A stretch of 64,000 nucleotides of DNA, from positions 171,561,943-171,625,942 of the forward strand of contig OZ023265.1 in the NCBI GenBank assembly GCA_964006375.1, given 5' to 3'. Every line of letters begins with the position of its first letter. Positions within the stretch are counted from its first letter, which is position 1. The DNA comes from Tillus elongatus (lineage: Eukaryota; Arthropoda; Insecta; Coleoptera; Cleridae). Position numbers and translations under genes: made by a program. Under the pieces are notes generated by a model that was not told the origin of the DNA, made no database searches, and saw nothing but the letters and a program-made list of their open reading frames with translations. Below are positions 1-12,708 of this stretch, piece after piece.

Positions 1-234
1 AGGCTTTCTTCTCCCCCCAGGAGTTCGTCTAGTTCTTCTGCCGCACCTGGATGTAATTCCGCTCCGTCAACTTCATCTGTCAATTCCGGCGTTTGCCGTA
101 TTGTTCTTGATAACGTGTGCCTCTCTAAAGTTGTTAGTTTGTTTTTGCTTTTGTTCTTAGAACGCATTGTTAGACCTGTGGAGATAAAATGTGGATTTGG
201 TAGAGTGCAAAAAAGAAAAGCAAAAAAAAAGTAA
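1..234 (+). CDS. Partial open frame at window edge, serine-rich, unidentified
   Basis: The frame is open from base 1 to a TAA at 232-234, about 77 codons, with no start inside the window. The first half is rich in Ser, Ala and Pro, the middle is hydrophobic (a Leu/Val/Phe run), and the end is basic with many lysines. A pyrimidine-rich stretch ending in CAG at 1-20 could be a splice acceptor, so the coding part might begin at about 21. I recognise no domain. It could be the last exon of a host gene, part of a transposon, or a chance open frame. Confidence 0.2.
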   Translation, partial: RLSSPPRSSSSSSAAPGCNSAPSTSSVNSGVCRIVLDNVCLSKVVSLFLLLFLERIVRPVEIKCGFGRVQKRKAKKK

Positions 235-1165
235 TATTACTAGTGCTACTACTAGCACTATTTTTACAAATCGGTTGATGTTAGCCTTATTCAATATGTA
301 AACATATTTTGTTAACGGAATATAAGAAAATGCGATTTTCCAACCATAAGTTTGGTAGCGACACTAACAAAAAAGCGTGGGTATTTTTAAGACTTGAAGG
401 GCACCGCAAGGAGCGCCCTCTACCCACTAGAGGTCAATTGAAAATGCTTTATTTTTATGACTATGTTAAACTCACGTGCATCAATTTTTAATACGTCGAA
501 TACTTTTTATTGGCATAAAGAAAAATCGAAATTCAATTCAATACTTTTACTCAATTTTACACTTTTATCTCTTAGTTCTGACTCCTGAGGTAAGTTTGAC
601 TCAATCATAATCTTTTGATGCCAATAATCTACTGTTACTTTATGTACAATTACTTTTTGACTACCCTGTACAGCTCCAATGTACAATTAAAATCAAGCAG
701 CACCTTGTTATTATTAATTATCGTTGATAAATTTTGGTATAAACAAAGTTCATTAGCAGCGCGCTCCTTCCTGTCCCTGAAACCTAAAATATCAAATCTT
801 AATTTAATTGCATTTTGAAATATGACAACACAGCGTTTACTCAAAAATTTTTGGCAAACTTGGAAACCATATTGTACAGTATCCCCCCCCTGCATCTGCC
901 TCTGAAAGTTAACCAAACGTATGCCTTTTCGCCGATCCAAAACATTTTTAAAACTGACTTCCGAATTGGGTTTTACAAGCAGTATTTATGTAATGTTTCT
1001 GGTATATTATTAATATATAACATAAAGAGGGCTGGGCGCAGTTGAAACCTCATTTCTGTACTAAATATATAAGGTAAAGAAGACTGTACCCAGCATCGAT
1101 CCTTGTGGAAACCTTATCTCTCTGACTTCTGAATTGGGTTTTACAAGCAGTATTTAATATTTCTG
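235..1165. other. No recognisable gene; internal short duplication
   Basis: AT-rich sequence without a convincing coding frame. A segment of about 45 bp around 957-1003 (containing GAATTGGGTTTTACAAGCAG) recurs at 1122-1166, so this stretch contains a local duplication. Sequence at 1021-1120 recurs in diverged form at 4388-4490. Confidence 0.4.
1021..1120 (+). repeat. Diverged direct repeat, copy 1 (partner 4388-4490)
   Basis: About 100 bp containing AAATATATAAGGTAAAGA and a CAGNATCGAT motif, shared with 4388-4490. The two copies lie on either side of the Tigger element. I do not know the family. They may be relics of one older dispersed repeat. Confidence 0.5.
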
Positions 1166-1167
1166 TT

Positions 1168-1230
<63 letters not shown>

Positions 1231-1232
1231 TT
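1166..1232. repeat. (TTTA)n microsatellite
   Basis: Uninterrupted TTTA tetranucleotide repeat, about 16 units, just left of the Tigger element. Confidence 0.9.
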
Positions 1233-1244
1233 AGTATTTAGTAC

Positions 1245-4218
1245 AATACTCAACGGGAATATCGCCAAATAACGAGTATGAAAACTCATATCATAGAAAC
1301 ATGCACTAAAAAAATCCGGAACGGTCATTATCCGGAACGCCGAAGAAAATATTCCAGGAAAAAAAATGAAAAAACAAATCTGGGAATGGTAAACAAACAA
1401 CAAACAAAGGAAATAGGACAGAAGCCGAGAGAAGTGGAATTTTACATTTTCTAGGAAGCATCATTGTCTCGTGCCTGCATGTTTTTTAGAAACCCAGCCA
1501 CACGTGCGCGCTTCATTTTTCCCAGAATTAACGATAAAAGTCGAAGACTGGTAGGGGTGTAGAGCGTGTCGCTGGGTGTTATGCCTCTAGCTACTGTATT
1601 GTTTTTGTGTTCAGTAATTCACATCGGTCCGTCAGCAGCTACTGTATTCAACCCTATTGATCTAAGCTTTGCAGTTCTTTTAATTTTTGTGTTCTGTATG
1701 TTATGAGCGACTGTGAAAATGACTTCTACTCCATCTTCGCGTACCGGTAAGCAAACCAAAAGAAACCGTAATGTTCTCTCAATTAATCAGAAAGTTAAGA
1801 TCACCAAGCGACTCCATAAAGGCGAGAGTGTTCCATCTTTATTCAAGATGTACGATGTTGGAAAATCTATAGTTTATGATTTAAAACGCCGATTTTGTGT
1901 CAGAGTTGGACAGTGAAGAAGGTTCAAAAAAGAGAAAAGTTTTGAAATCTGCGAAAGATGAAAATTTAGAGAAAGCTGTGTACGTTTGGTTTGTTCAGAA
2001 GAGAAGTCAAGGAGGGCCTATTTCTGTACCTCTGTTATGTGAAAAAGCACTTCAGTTGAATCAAAAATTGGGTGGCTCTTCCGGTTTCAAGGCAAGTACG
2101 GGTTGGTTAAGAAATTTCCAATCTCGTCATGGTATTCGTTCGTTGGATATCCAAAGAGAACGTCTTTCTAGTGATGAGGCTGCTGCTGACGAATTCAAAA
2201 ATAGTTTTGCAGAATGTTTGATGAATGAGGACTACAACCTGGATGATGTTTACAATGCAGACGAGACTGGCTTGAATTGGAGGACTTTACCATCTAAGTC
2301 CCTTGCTTTAAAACGAGAAATGTCAGCTCCTGGCTACAAAGTTAGCAAGGAACGAGTGACAATAATGGTTTGCGCGAATGCTAGTGGTACTCATCGCCTG
2401 CCTCTCCCAATGATTGGTAAATCGAAGAAGCGGCGGTGTTTTAAAAATGTCAAGAACCTCCCGGTATGTTATAAAGCACAAAGCAACGCGTGGATGAATT
2501 CAGAGTTGTTTTATGAAGGGTACAGAAATAATTTCATCTCAGAAGTGAAGCGATTCAGAAAAGATGCGAAGAAATCTGGAAAGGTGATATCTTCTTGATA
2601 ATGTCCCTAGCCATCCAGACGTTGAACTGTTAAATCCTATTGATGAAGATTTTGGAGTGAAATATTTGCCCCCCAATGTTACTGCTCTGATACAACCTAT
2701 GGATCAAGCAGTGATAGAGAAGATGAAGCGCATGTATAAAAAAGATGTTTTACGTCGTAAGCTATTGGCTGAATATGAGGAAGGAGTGATAACTTTTTTT
2801 AATAAACTCAATTTAAAAGATTGTTGTTACATGGTAGCTGATGCTTGGAATACTCTGACGCCAATGAATCTTCGCAAAGCATGGAATAAATTGGTTGGAG
2901 AAATAGAGGATGAGGAGAACGTTGAAGTAAATGACACTGGAATTGCTGAGGATTTGGATGATATTACAAATGAATAATTCCCTCGGCTTCCTGGTTTTAC
3001 TGACTGCGACCAAGAAGATGCGCGAGCTTGGTTGGCAAGTGACAGTGATACAGGGTTCCACATCTTCAATGGTGATGGAATTGCGAGTACGGTGCTAGAA
3101 GAAAGTAAAGAGGATGATGAAAATGAAAGTTCAGATAACGAAGATGAGGAAGAAGGACCAAGTCGTTCAAAGCATTAGAAACTGTGCTATTGTGGTATGA
3201 AATACAGTTCAACCCAATTACTTTTGTTTAAGAGAATGCGTCACCTAGCTGCAAAGAAAAGACAGTAAAATGTTGTTAAAATTGTGATTATTTTCGTTAC
3301 ATTTCCTCGTTATTTTTATTAAGTTTCTTTCTTATTGTTGTTAAATTTCTTCATTTTACATATCAGTTAAAATTGTCTAAAATATTCACGTTAAAGTTGG
3401 TGTTTTTGGATGGTATAGATTATAGATTGTAACTTGTAGAAAATTTTCATGTAAGATAATTTGCTTAAAACTAATTTGGCAATATTTTTAAAGGGCCACA
3501 AGTGTTCAGGGACATTGTCTGTTGAATTTCTTATACCTATAATGTTTCATAACCTCGTGGATATAGTTAAATTAAGTTGTTTAAAGCTAGTAAACCTTTT
3601 AAGCTTTCTTTAAACTAATTAAAAACAGATTAGTTCCTAGTGGATTTCTTTTGCAAGTAAATATCGATTTTCTTTTAATATTTATTATACAAAATTTTGT
3701 CGATAATTTAGCACCCTTATTTCCAATGCAGGTGTGTGACTATATTTTCCCTTGAGAAAATATATGGATTCAGTGGAGCAGTATTGAACAATTTTTTTCT
3801 TTTACAAAGTAACAAACTGAATATTTTGTTTAACATTTTGTTGTTGTTGTTGTTTTTAACTTGCTGGTTGAAATGTGCCTGCATGGTTGCATTGGGTTAC
3901 TATTCTTTAGTTTTAATGTAAACATCCTTATAGTGTGTAAGTGCACTCGGCGCAATCCCAACGTCACATCGCAATAGTTTCTCGCTATTGACGTAACACC
4001 GCATATTTGGTGCATACAAATATATATACACCAGCTACACGTTGATCCTATGCTTGTGCAAGTTGCGGAATTCCCAACGTTCGGAACATTTTCGTCACAT
4101 GTTACAACGGAAGCGGCGGTGTTTTTCTCTATAAAATAAGCACATGATTGGTTATCCGGAAAATTCGCTATTCGGAATGCCTCTGGTCCCAATTAGTCCG
4201 GTTAATCGCGTTTTACTG
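1245..4218 (+). mobile_element. Tigger/pogo-type DNA transposon, degenerate
   Basis: The right end reads CCGGTTAATCGCGTTTTACTG (4198-4218) followed by TA. This is the reverse complement of a typical Tigger terminus starting CAGTAAAAC, at the expected TA target. The left end is not clear; sequence near 1253-1290 is the best candidate, so the start is approximate. The element holds the broken transposase gene at 1719-3178. The stretch 3179-4190 is its long, AT-rich 3' non-coding part. Known of the family: pogo/Tigger elements belong to Tc1/mariner and insert at TA. Confidence 0.7.
1719..3178 (+). pseudogene. Tigger/pogo transposase (CENP-B-like HTH + DDE), broken
   Basis: The ATG at 1719 opens a basic N-terminus with a psq/CENP-B helix-turn-helix (QKVKITKRLHKGESV). 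The frame then shifts near 1900 into a second CENP-B-type HTH region and the catalytic core. The first catalytic Asp lies in VYNADETGLNW (about 2250-2280). A one-base frameshift near 2590 disrupts the second Asp motif, which reads LLDNVPSHPD in the next frame. The third acidic motif is IQPMDQAVIEKM (about 2690-2720). An in-frame TAA at 2975 is followed by more family-like sequence and an acidic tail ending at 3176-3178. Two frameshifts and a stop mean it is not functional. Similar domain order occurs in the domesticated JRK/CENP-B proteins, but the lesions make a transposon relic far more likely. Confidence 0.88.
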
Positions 4219-4734
4219 TAATAACAAAAGCAACTCTAATCACCAAGCAGTGATGTAACATGTCTCATCTCAGACTTACTACAACACAATATAAATAGAG
4301 CACGATCTATAAATCGGTGAGTTAAGTTTAACTTTGGTGCCAGGTGGCAGTAAATAGAAGCCATGTATTTATTATATGATTAGTATGTAAGATAAGGAGG
4401 ACTGGGCCCAGTGGAAACCCGATTTGTTTGCCAAATATATAAGGTAAAGAGGACTGGACTCAGTATCGATGACTGTGGAAATCCTATCTCTATATCAAGC
4501 ATATCTGAAATAGCATCATTTACTCACACACAGACTGCTTAGTGTCAGCATATTGCTTCCTGGAAATATATGGAGGCTAATGAAATGAAATAGGATACCA
4601 TGCATTTTTTCATTTCCGGACTTTTTAGAAACTACCTATACCTGTTTTTTATGGTTAACTTTTGTATATTCGTCTTTGTACTTGACACACCACATTTCCT
4701 TTGTTTTCAATGTGGCGAACACTTTCTCAATTGA
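4219..4734. other. No gene; second copy of a ~100-bp repeat
   Basis: Begins with the TA flanking the Tigger element. It contains the second copy of the 1021-1120 repeat at about 4388-4490. I see nothing else. Confidence 0.4.
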
Positions 4735-5151
4735 GATTGTAGTACAGGCAATAGAGAATTTGTTTCTGCATTAAATTACAAAAGTTTTTTTTTTTTGATA
4801 CATAGGTTCAGAATGACGTACTGAATATAAAAACACAAAATGCTTATAAATTAGGAGGCCGGAAGTGCCGCCATTTTGAGAAAAACCGTTTTGGTCTTTA
4901 TCTCCGTAACCGTGCACTTTAGGCCAAAAATGGTAATAACCTTTATTGTAGATGATTGCATTTCTCATGTTTTTTGTTAAATTATTATTTTTTGTATCAC
5001 TCACCGTTTACAACTTATACGACTATTAGCATTCATTTATTGACTTTTTTACCTATATCTTTGTTAATAATTGTTTAAAAAATAAAATGCTTATAACTTA
5101 ACTTTTCAATCGACAAATTTCCTACAATTTTTACTTGAAACTTTTTTTTAT
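4735..5151. repeat. Left arm of a ~415-bp inverted repeat
   Basis: This stretch is the reverse complement of 5901-6335, allowing small indels. Matching landmarks include GTAGTACAGGCAATAGAG on the left against its complement near 6312-6330, GATACATAGGTTCAGAATGA against TCATTCTGAACCTATGTATC, and GTGCCGCCATTTT against AAATGGCGGCAC. The loop of the foldback is a (TA)n-family element. Confidence 0.85.
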
Positions 5152-5159
5152 AAAATTAT

Positions 5160-5900
<741 letters not shown>

Positions 5901-6335
5901 TAGAAAAAAAAGTTTTTAGTAAAAATTGTAGGAAATTTGTCGATTGAAAAGTTAAGTTATTAGCATTTTATTTTTTAAACAATTATTAACAAGGATATAG
6001 GTAAAACAGTCAATAAATGAATGCTAATAGTCGTATACGTTGTAAACGGTGAGTGATACAAAAAAATTTATTTATCATAAAAGATGAGAAAATCAATTAT
6101 CTACAATAAAGGTCAATACCATTTTTGACCTTAAGTGCACGGTTACGGAGATATAGACCGCAACGGTTTTTCTAAAAATGGCGGCACTTCCGGCCTCCTA
6201 ATTTGTAAGGATTTTGTGTTTTTATATTCAGTACGTCATTCTGAACCTATGTATCAAAAAAAAAAAACTCCTGTAATTTAGTGCATTATGGACAAGAGTA
6301 ACGGGCTCCTCTATTGCCTGTACTATTGTGAACAC
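5901..6335. repeat. Right arm of the ~415-bp inverted repeat
   Basis: Reverse complement partner of 4735-5151. The arms are diverged by scattered substitutions and short indels (for example 4935-4990 against 6065-6115), so the structure is not recent. Confidence 0.85.
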
Positions 6336-7294
6336 GACTTGGCAAGCTTGTTGCAAATACATAACCTGTCTAACTTAGATACTACTGTTTATCGAAGCCG
6401 ACCAGCAGGTAGAACAATCCGTTATTCTTTTGTCAATAAAATTAACAAGGGGCATCCAAATGTTCACAGAAAAATGTATCTCTATACTAAAATTACGAAG
6501 GAATTAAAATACTGGGTGTATAAGAATATACTCTGTGTAGAAGAATATTATGCGGAGCATCCCCAACCCTAGGGAAATTCAGTTCTCGGTTTCAAATAAA
6601 ACACAACTAAACTGTTTCGGACCAATTTAAAACAAGAATTGAATTTTACCACTGCTATAATAAAGTTTGTGGCAACAGTTTATACAGTGTAAAAGGGAAT
6701 TTAACCTTGTTCCTGACTGCTGGGCAAAAAGTTTTGTACATCAGTGAACAAACGAAAATATAAGATCATCGTCATCATAGTGTAAATGAGATGTCGCCTT
6801 GTCGCAACAACGATTCTGTCTCTAGCAGCTTGTATTATTTCATAAAAAATAATCAGTTTGAACAAATGGAATACATCATAATATGAGATAACATTTTCAT
6901 TACTGAACCAACATTTTTATTTTAATTATCAAAATTACAATCTTTACGTGCTCAGATGATACAAAAAGCTTATTAATTTATCTTATGATAATGCTAGCTT
7001 TGTGGGTAAAATGAATATAAAGTTTAAAAATTTTCTCTGAAAATTCGGCTTTTTGCAACTGTATTTAAAATGTTTTGGGAAAATTTTTTACATTAACATT
7101 ACTCGATATGAAGTGAGTTAAATTTTTGTTATTAGTTTATAATCAGTATTAGTCACGATTGTTTTTTTATTTATTTATTAATTTTTGCATTTTGTTTCAG
7201 GTGAGTTAGAATGTGATTACTTTCGAAAGAGCGGTAAGACTATTTTTTAATTTAAATTTTTTTTTGGCTGTTTTTAAAACACAGCGGTCAATGG

Positions 7295-7296
<2 letters not shown>
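6336..7296. other. No recognisable gene
   Basis: AT-rich. An open frame of 94 codons at 6288-6572 overlaps the end of the inverted repeat and shows no recognisable domain, so I do not call it a gene. Confidence 0.4.

Positions 7297-7380
<84 letters not shown>
7297..7380. repeat. (TA)n tract
   Basis: Pure TA dinucleotide run. Unlike most TA tracts here, I do not find the family hairpin or signature block next to it. Confidence 0.9.
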
Positions 7381-7383
<3 letters not shown>

Positions 7384-7489
7384 CACTACAAAATCACTGA
7401 ATGATAAAACAGTAATATAATAACCAATTAATAACTATTAGATTACAATCAACAATTATTGATAATAAATAGAAAATTGATATATCCTA

Positions 7490-7838
7490 TTCTATTTCCG
7501 CCACTACGGCCAACCAGTGACGACAGTGAGCAGTTTCACCTCACTATCCTAGATATTTCGCCGAACTCCCGCCTTTCTGTAAGAAGAGTAGGAATATTTA
7601 CCGTGCCCAACATGCCATGGTACACGGTAGCGACAGCTTTACGCCCCCTCCGAATGGCGGAACGTGCAGGCATTCAACTTGCCCAAACACAATGCCACAA
7701 TCTCGGTTGATGTTGGTATTGTTGTCGGTTGATAGTGGAAATAACTACGGTTGATAGTGGAACTAACTACTGGGAGTTGAACCCGGAACCTTTGGGTTCA
7801 AAGGCACGCGTTCTTACTCATGGACCGCCGAGGCTATG
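7490..7838 (-). mobile_element. tRNA-derived SINE, minus strand
   Basis: Read on the minus strand it starts AGCCTCGGCGGTCCATGAG (7838 leftwards). It has a box B-like GGGTTCAACTCCC near 7766-7780 and a body that includes CGGAGGGGGCGTAAAGC. The same head and body occur at 32836-33115 (+) and 11405-11690 (-). Known of the type: RNA polymerase III transcripts moved by LINE enzymes. Confidence 0.75.
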
Positions 7839-7895
7839 TTTCCTTTATTGTCGTTATTGAATATCCCCTTTTAATAACGCTAATAAAGGAAACAT
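7836..7895. repeat. Imperfect hairpin
   Basis: ATGTTTCCTTTATT (7836-7849) pairs with AATAAAGGAAACAT (7882-7895), and the inner CGTTATT pairs with AATAACG. This gives a stem of about 25 bp with a small loop, directly at the tRNA-like end of the SINE. It may mark a small foldback repeat. Confidence 0.7.
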
Positions 7896-8252
7896 GAAAA
7901 TTACATTTACAATTGGTGTTCGAAAGCGTGGCGTATCGTCCGGCCGACAGTTCGTTGGGCCGACATATCGTAAAGTCGACACTACAATAGAGCGCCGATT
8001 CGACCGAGAATACCGTTTTTTCAGTATTTGTCTGGCCGACAGGCTGAAGCCTAATATTGATCTCTGCTTCATATTTAGTTGCAAAACATGACATATAAGC
8101 GAAATTGAAATAAAAAATGCCAATTTATATGCGCGCGGGGCAATACGCATACTCTCTATATGTTTAAAATGGCTTACATAATAGAGTTATTTGTGTAAAA
8201 AAAATATGTTGAGTTATTAGTTACAAATAAACATACTTATGGGTAATTGATT
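7896..8252. other. No recognisable gene
   Basis: Contains repeated GGCCGACA-type phrases at 7940-8045 but no coding signal that I trust. Confidence 0.35.
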
Positions 8253-8253
8253 G

Positions 8254-8390
<137 letters not shown>

Positions 8391-8599
8391 AATATGTATG
8401 AAACTCAATCCTGACTCACCTTAATGAAAAGGTCATTTTCTAATTAAAAAAAATCGATTGATATAAGATTTATTCCATATTTTAATTACAGAATGTGATT
8501 TAAAGGTGCCCTTTTTTCAAATATCTGAAAAGATCTGTTAGTTTGGTTATTTAGGTTTGCTTTGAAATGGTCTTTTATATCCAAAACAAGCGTTCTTTT

Positions 8600-8985
8600 A
8601 ACTTTCCCTTGCCCACCGACGTGCCGTTGGTGACCTCTCTCTCTCTTTTATAGATATCTGCACGGGCACTGTTCAGAGGAGCTTTTCTCCATAGTTCCCC
8701 CACCTGCTGCCCCCAACAGATCTACCAGGGGAACAGAGCGAATGCACCCTTTTACTGTCCAGGTCACCAGACTTAGAACATCTTGTTATGCCCGCTCTTT
8801 TGTCCTGAGGACTTCTAAGTTGTGGAATTCCTTGCCGGCACATGTTTTTCCTTCTCCTCTGAACCTCCAAACCTTCAAGTCCAGAATTAACAAGCTGCCT
8901 CTTTCCTCCCTGTCAACACCCACGGTACGATAGTATTTAGGCTGTAAGCCCTCGTGGTGTGTTGTTGAAATTAAAAAAAAAACTT
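8600..8985 (+). mobile_element. 3' end of a Jockey-like non-LTR retrotransposon, copy 1
   Basis: Encodes the C-terminal tail of the ORF2 protein (RYLHGHC, then WNSLPAHVFPSPLNLQTFK, ending STPTVR and a stop near 8936). It then has the 3' UTR phrase GCTGTAAGCCCTCGTGGTG and an A-rich tail. The same end occurs at about 24862 (+), 25779 (-) and 29181 (-). It is truncated at the 5' side with a small frameshift near 8640. Assignment to the Jockey group rests on general resemblance of the reverse transcriptase in the longer copies. Confidence 0.8.
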
Positions 8986-8989
8986 AATC

Positions 8990-10689
8990 ATAGGTAACTG
9001 TATCAACACGCAAAGGTGTTAAGCAAATTGCGTATTGCAAAAACTTAAACACTACCGCGATGAAATACATTCGACCAATAAATTATTGAACGTCCGCCTA
9101 AATGAATTGGTGTATGTCGGTCAAACGATACGCACTCGTTCGAAAGGGCTGCCGTCGTGTTCTAAGCATAAATGGCATTGCCTGACTGTATGTAGACTCG
9201 CGAAGCGCGGGCCGTATTCTTATGCAATATAAAAAATCAGTGGCGGGCCTGACAAATCTTGCTCGGGGGGCGGATGTGGGCCGGAAAAAAAAAGAACACC
9301 CGACGCGACCGATGAGGGCTCTCGTGTGGCCGCAGTTAAACCAATTTCTGCTGCAAACCAATCAATTTAATAAGAGCTTTAGACTCATTTTGATCTTCTG
9401 ACATCCTGATCAACAACTGTCAGTCATAAGAAAACTGATTGACATAAAACCGATTTTTGTTTTTTCCAAGGCTAATAAGACTTACCAAATGTTGACACGC
9501 TGTGATAGCTTTGACCTATGTCAGATCGGGAAATTTTGACGCTTACCTTATGTTCAGCAAATACTCGTTACTTACCTTATATTATTTAAATTGCAAAAAA
9601 TTTGGTTCCTTACAGTTCCATATTTGTTGTGAGCACTTACTTAATTCAATTTACTGTTTGTTTGAAGATATACCAAACATTCACATGAACCCACAAATAA
9701 AAGCCATTCAGAAAAAAACACATTTTTAAGCAGATTTTATATAATTTGATCTAAAATAAATTGGATATCTTGACGATTTTTCTACTTGCATTTTTGTTTT
9801 TAAATACACTTGAGGCAATTGCCGGCATAAAAAATGTCCTTCACAATCGCATGTTTGTGGTTAGCACTTATTCTATTCAGTACTGCAGTTTACTGTTTAC
9901 ACATAAGGTGACTAATTATTTACACACACAAATCAAACCGATTAAAAAAAAAAAAGAAATGATTTTAACACAAACCACATAAAATGAATCTAGTTTTGAA
10001 CAGATGTGATCTAATGTGATTGGGAATACCTAAATTGGATATCTACACGATTTTCCCGTTTACTTTATTTTTGTAAAGTTTAACTTAGACAATTTCTCAA
10101 AATCATCATACGAATATTAGACTTGAAGAAATATGCTAGTAACACGACATGGTCCACTATCTGGAATGTTTCTCTAACACTGAAACAGCAATAATAATAA
10201 TAATATGGAGAACGCCCGGTTACGGAAGTACATTGTAGTCGTTCAACCTTGCCGAACAGTTAGTTAATCAAATCAGGTTGGCGCTGGATTCATTCAACTC
10301 GTCTGATAAGGTGCTTAACTGACCGCACTTGTGACGTCATTGCCGCAGTTGTTTGCCAAACGATTTGGTTATTTAAATATTGTGTTACAAATATTTTTAC
10401 ATCCATATTTCTAGGTCAGAGAAGACCTTGAAATTGAGAAATCAGATGACGTTGTGCGTGTCATATTTGATTACTGGCTAGTAAATTTGACGTACATTCT
10501 AATTTTTCAAAGTATCAGAGCGAATACAAACCAATTTAGTATCATAGTACATGTTTTATTAATTTTTATAAATGTCTTGATTACAAAATACGAGGAACAA
10601 TGATAAATGATTTTATTTTGCTTAGTCTTTTTATTTGATCACTAAATAAATTTCCTGTTTCTCTGACCTTAGTAGGTGTTGTTTTGATT
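8990..10689. other. No clear gene; weak diverged tandem repeat and possible hAT-like end
   Basis: AATTGGATATCTTGACGATT near 9758 recurs as AATTGGATATCTACACGATT near 10034, and related text precedes each, suggesting old units of about 275 bp. CAGTGGCGGGCC at 9238 resembles a hAT-type terminus, but I found no partner. I see no supported coding frame. Confidence 0.35.
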
Positions 10690-10752
10690 TTTAGTGAATT
10701 TTTATTTTAAAAAATTCACTAATAGAGAGGTATGGATGGTGAGACTTTGCAA

Positions 10753-10849
<97 letters not shown>

Positions 10850-10850
10850 C
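10690..10850 (-). mobile_element. (TA)n-family element, 3' part only
   Basis: Terminal hairpin at about 10693-10722 (AGTGAATTTTT paired with AAAAAATTCACT), then GGATGGTGAGACTTTGCAAA and a TA tract (10756-10846). The same GGTGAGACTTTGCAAA phrase occurs at 31110-31127. The body beyond the tract is missing. Confidence 0.7.
10756..10846. repeat. (TA)n tract
   Basis: Pure TA run inside the partial (TA)n-family element. Confidence 0.9.
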
Positions 10851-11131
10851 ACTAAATACGTATTTATTTGCGTCCAAAATTATACAACGTGTCCTACAAG
10901 AAAGCTATGCTGCTTGTGTTTGCATATACATAATTTTGTTGGGACATTCTCTTCTGGAATTCGTTCTGATTTTTTTAAAGATTTTTCTCCTGCCGTAATT
11001 TCCACCAACGTTTCCACAATGGCCATAAGCTTTAATCTTCACTTTTGTATAAATATTTTTATTTATTTCAACTAAATATTGATATATAAGTACACTTTGA
11101 GAACCCAAATCACTACAGCACATTTTTTAAA

Positions 11132-11179
11132 GACCTGGCGATCGTTTCACTAACAAAGTAAGCATCATCAGAGGATGAA
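11132..11179 (-). ncRNA. Hammerhead-like ribozyme motif (PLE terminus)
   Basis: On the minus strand: CCT, CTGATGA, a stem-loop, GTGAAAC, the GATC tetraloop, then a cleavage-type triplet and AGG. It forms an inverted pair with 11992-12035, and a PLE reverse transcriptase fragment lies between. Known: Penelope-like elements carry hammerhead motifs in their terminal repeats. Confidence 0.6.
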
Positions 11180-11404
11180 AAATTCTAAATACTCAACTAG
11201 TAAACATTACATTTATACTACGTGTTAAGTAAAAGGCCGATACAGAGGGAAGAAATCCAGGAAAATTCTCTGCGTTTGTATTTTAATTGGCAGACGTCCT
11301 TTTTAAATCCCGTTATAACTTTACCTACTGAGTTTCGGAATATCTTTTATATCAGAAAGGCAGAGCAAACAGCGATCAGTGGCGGGGCACGGGTTAGGGA
11401 ACTT

Positions 11405-11690
11405 TTGCTTTTTATGACCTACAACTACACCACCCCACCACCCCTCCGTGTCTTTTTGTAAGGAGGGTAGATAACTCTAACGTGCCCAACATCGCATGGC
11501 CACGGGACGGACGACCTAACGCCCCCTCCGAAGGGCGGAACGTTGAGACATTCAACTTGTTCAAATACAATGCTACAACCTCAGTTGGTGTTAATGTAAC
11601 AGTATGTACAGAAAAAGTGAAAGGTGGCATCGAACCCAGTACCCTTCGGCACAGAGGCACACGTTCTTACCACTGAACCACCGAGGCTCT
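11405..11690 (-). mobile_element. tRNA-derived SINE, minus strand
   Basis: The minus strand starts GAGCCTCGGTGGTTCAGTGG (11690 leftwards), a good box A, followed by a box B-like GGGTTCGATGCC near 11632-11643. The body has the CCTTCGGAGGGGGCG phrase shared with the other SINE copies. It is inserted within the PLE remnant. Confidence 0.8.
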
Positions 11691-11704
11691 TATTAACCTA
11701 TTAA

Positions 11705-11990
11705 CTATTCGTGGGTTAATTTTATTGAATCAAGATGACTGTTCAGTCTAATAGTAAAATCATCTACTTTGCATATATTTGTGTTAAACACTGCGAAAAT
11801 ACCGTACACATAACGAAACCATACTCTAGGAAAATATGCGCTTTTATTTTGTAAATCCGTTTCAAATTTACTTCTGAAAAGGTCCGCAATGAATGGAGAT
11901 AGAGGGTTGCCCATTGCCGTTCCTTGGGTTTGTGAAAAAAATCATTGTTAAATTGAAGGATATTTTGTTTTATACAAAGATTTAGAATGT
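11705..11990 (-). pseudogene. PLE reverse transcriptase fragment
   Basis: The minus-strand frame contains MGNPLSPFIADLF and a RYVYGIFAVF segment that corresponds to the catalytic YVDD box of PLE reverse transcriptases. Here the two aspartates are replaced (YVYG), so it is dead. Only about 70 codons remain, cut on the left by the SINE. It lies between two inverted hammerhead-like termini. Confidence 0.75.
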
Positions 11991-11991
11991 C

Positions 11992-12035
11992 ATCCTCTGA
12001 TGACGCTAACTGTGTTAGTGGAACGATCGTCGGAT
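11992..12035 (+). ncRNA. Hammerhead-like ribozyme motif (PLE terminus)
   Basis: CCT then CTGATGA, stem II GCTAAC/GTTAGT, a core with GGAAC in place of GAAAC, GATC loop, GTC, GG. The A-to-G change in the conserved core suggests it is inactive. The terminal repeat continues to about 12115 with GTGCTCATCACAGGTTCCAA. Confidence 0.6.
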
Positions 12036-12115
12036 CGTTAAAAGATGTGTTGTCGTAATTTGGATTCTCTAAGTGTACTTATCAGTGCTCATCACAGGTT
12101 CCAATCTTCACTTAG

Positions 12116-12708
12116 TAAATATTCACAAAAACCTCAATTCTTTAGTAGAGATGAATACAGGTTTTCTGTGGCCCCAAAAGTGCTTATTTTCTTCCCTGCG
12201 ACCGGTTTCGCCCTTTTCGCCGTAAAGATGGATTTTTTTTTATGAAATCGGTTGCAGAGAACACACACTTGTGAAGCCAGAGAAGTTTTTACATCTGTAT
12301 TTAGTACGAAACGGTTTCACCAAATATGGCAACAACCGCCAATGTTTTTATTTTTAGTGAATTTTCATGAGCTTGGATAGGCTCGTTAGACAGCCCGATC
12401 GGATCAGTTTTTCCGGGGAAAATATTAATATTTTTTTTTCTGGAAAGCTTTTACAATATTAATAAAATTTGTAACGCAAGTTTTATTTAAAGAAACTACA
12501 ATATCTACATATATAATTTTTTTTTCTAGATCTCTAGAAAATAGGGTTTTATACGTTTAAAGTTTTTTCCCAAAAAAGCACAAAATCAAAAAGAAACATA
12601 TGATAATGACAATTTCCTCAATTTCATTGACTTAAGAAGGGATTTTCTCGGTTAAGGTACTGAAAAATACCATAAAATTAAATTTAAATTTTGTACAAAA
12701 TATAAAAA
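12116..12708. other. No gene; fragments of (TA)n-family body
   Basis: Text at about 12360-12560 (TTTTTCCGGGGAAAATATT, then AAATTTGTAACGCAAG) matches family body sequence also seen near 52240-52500. No coding signal. Confidence 0.45.

Noticed and set aside
6288..6572. 94-codon frame next to the inverted repeat
   Set aside because: No recognisable domain, and it overlaps the repeat arm. Possible but unsupported.
9238..9360. Possible hAT terminus CAGTGGCGGGCC
   Set aside because: No matching inverted end or target duplication was found nearby.
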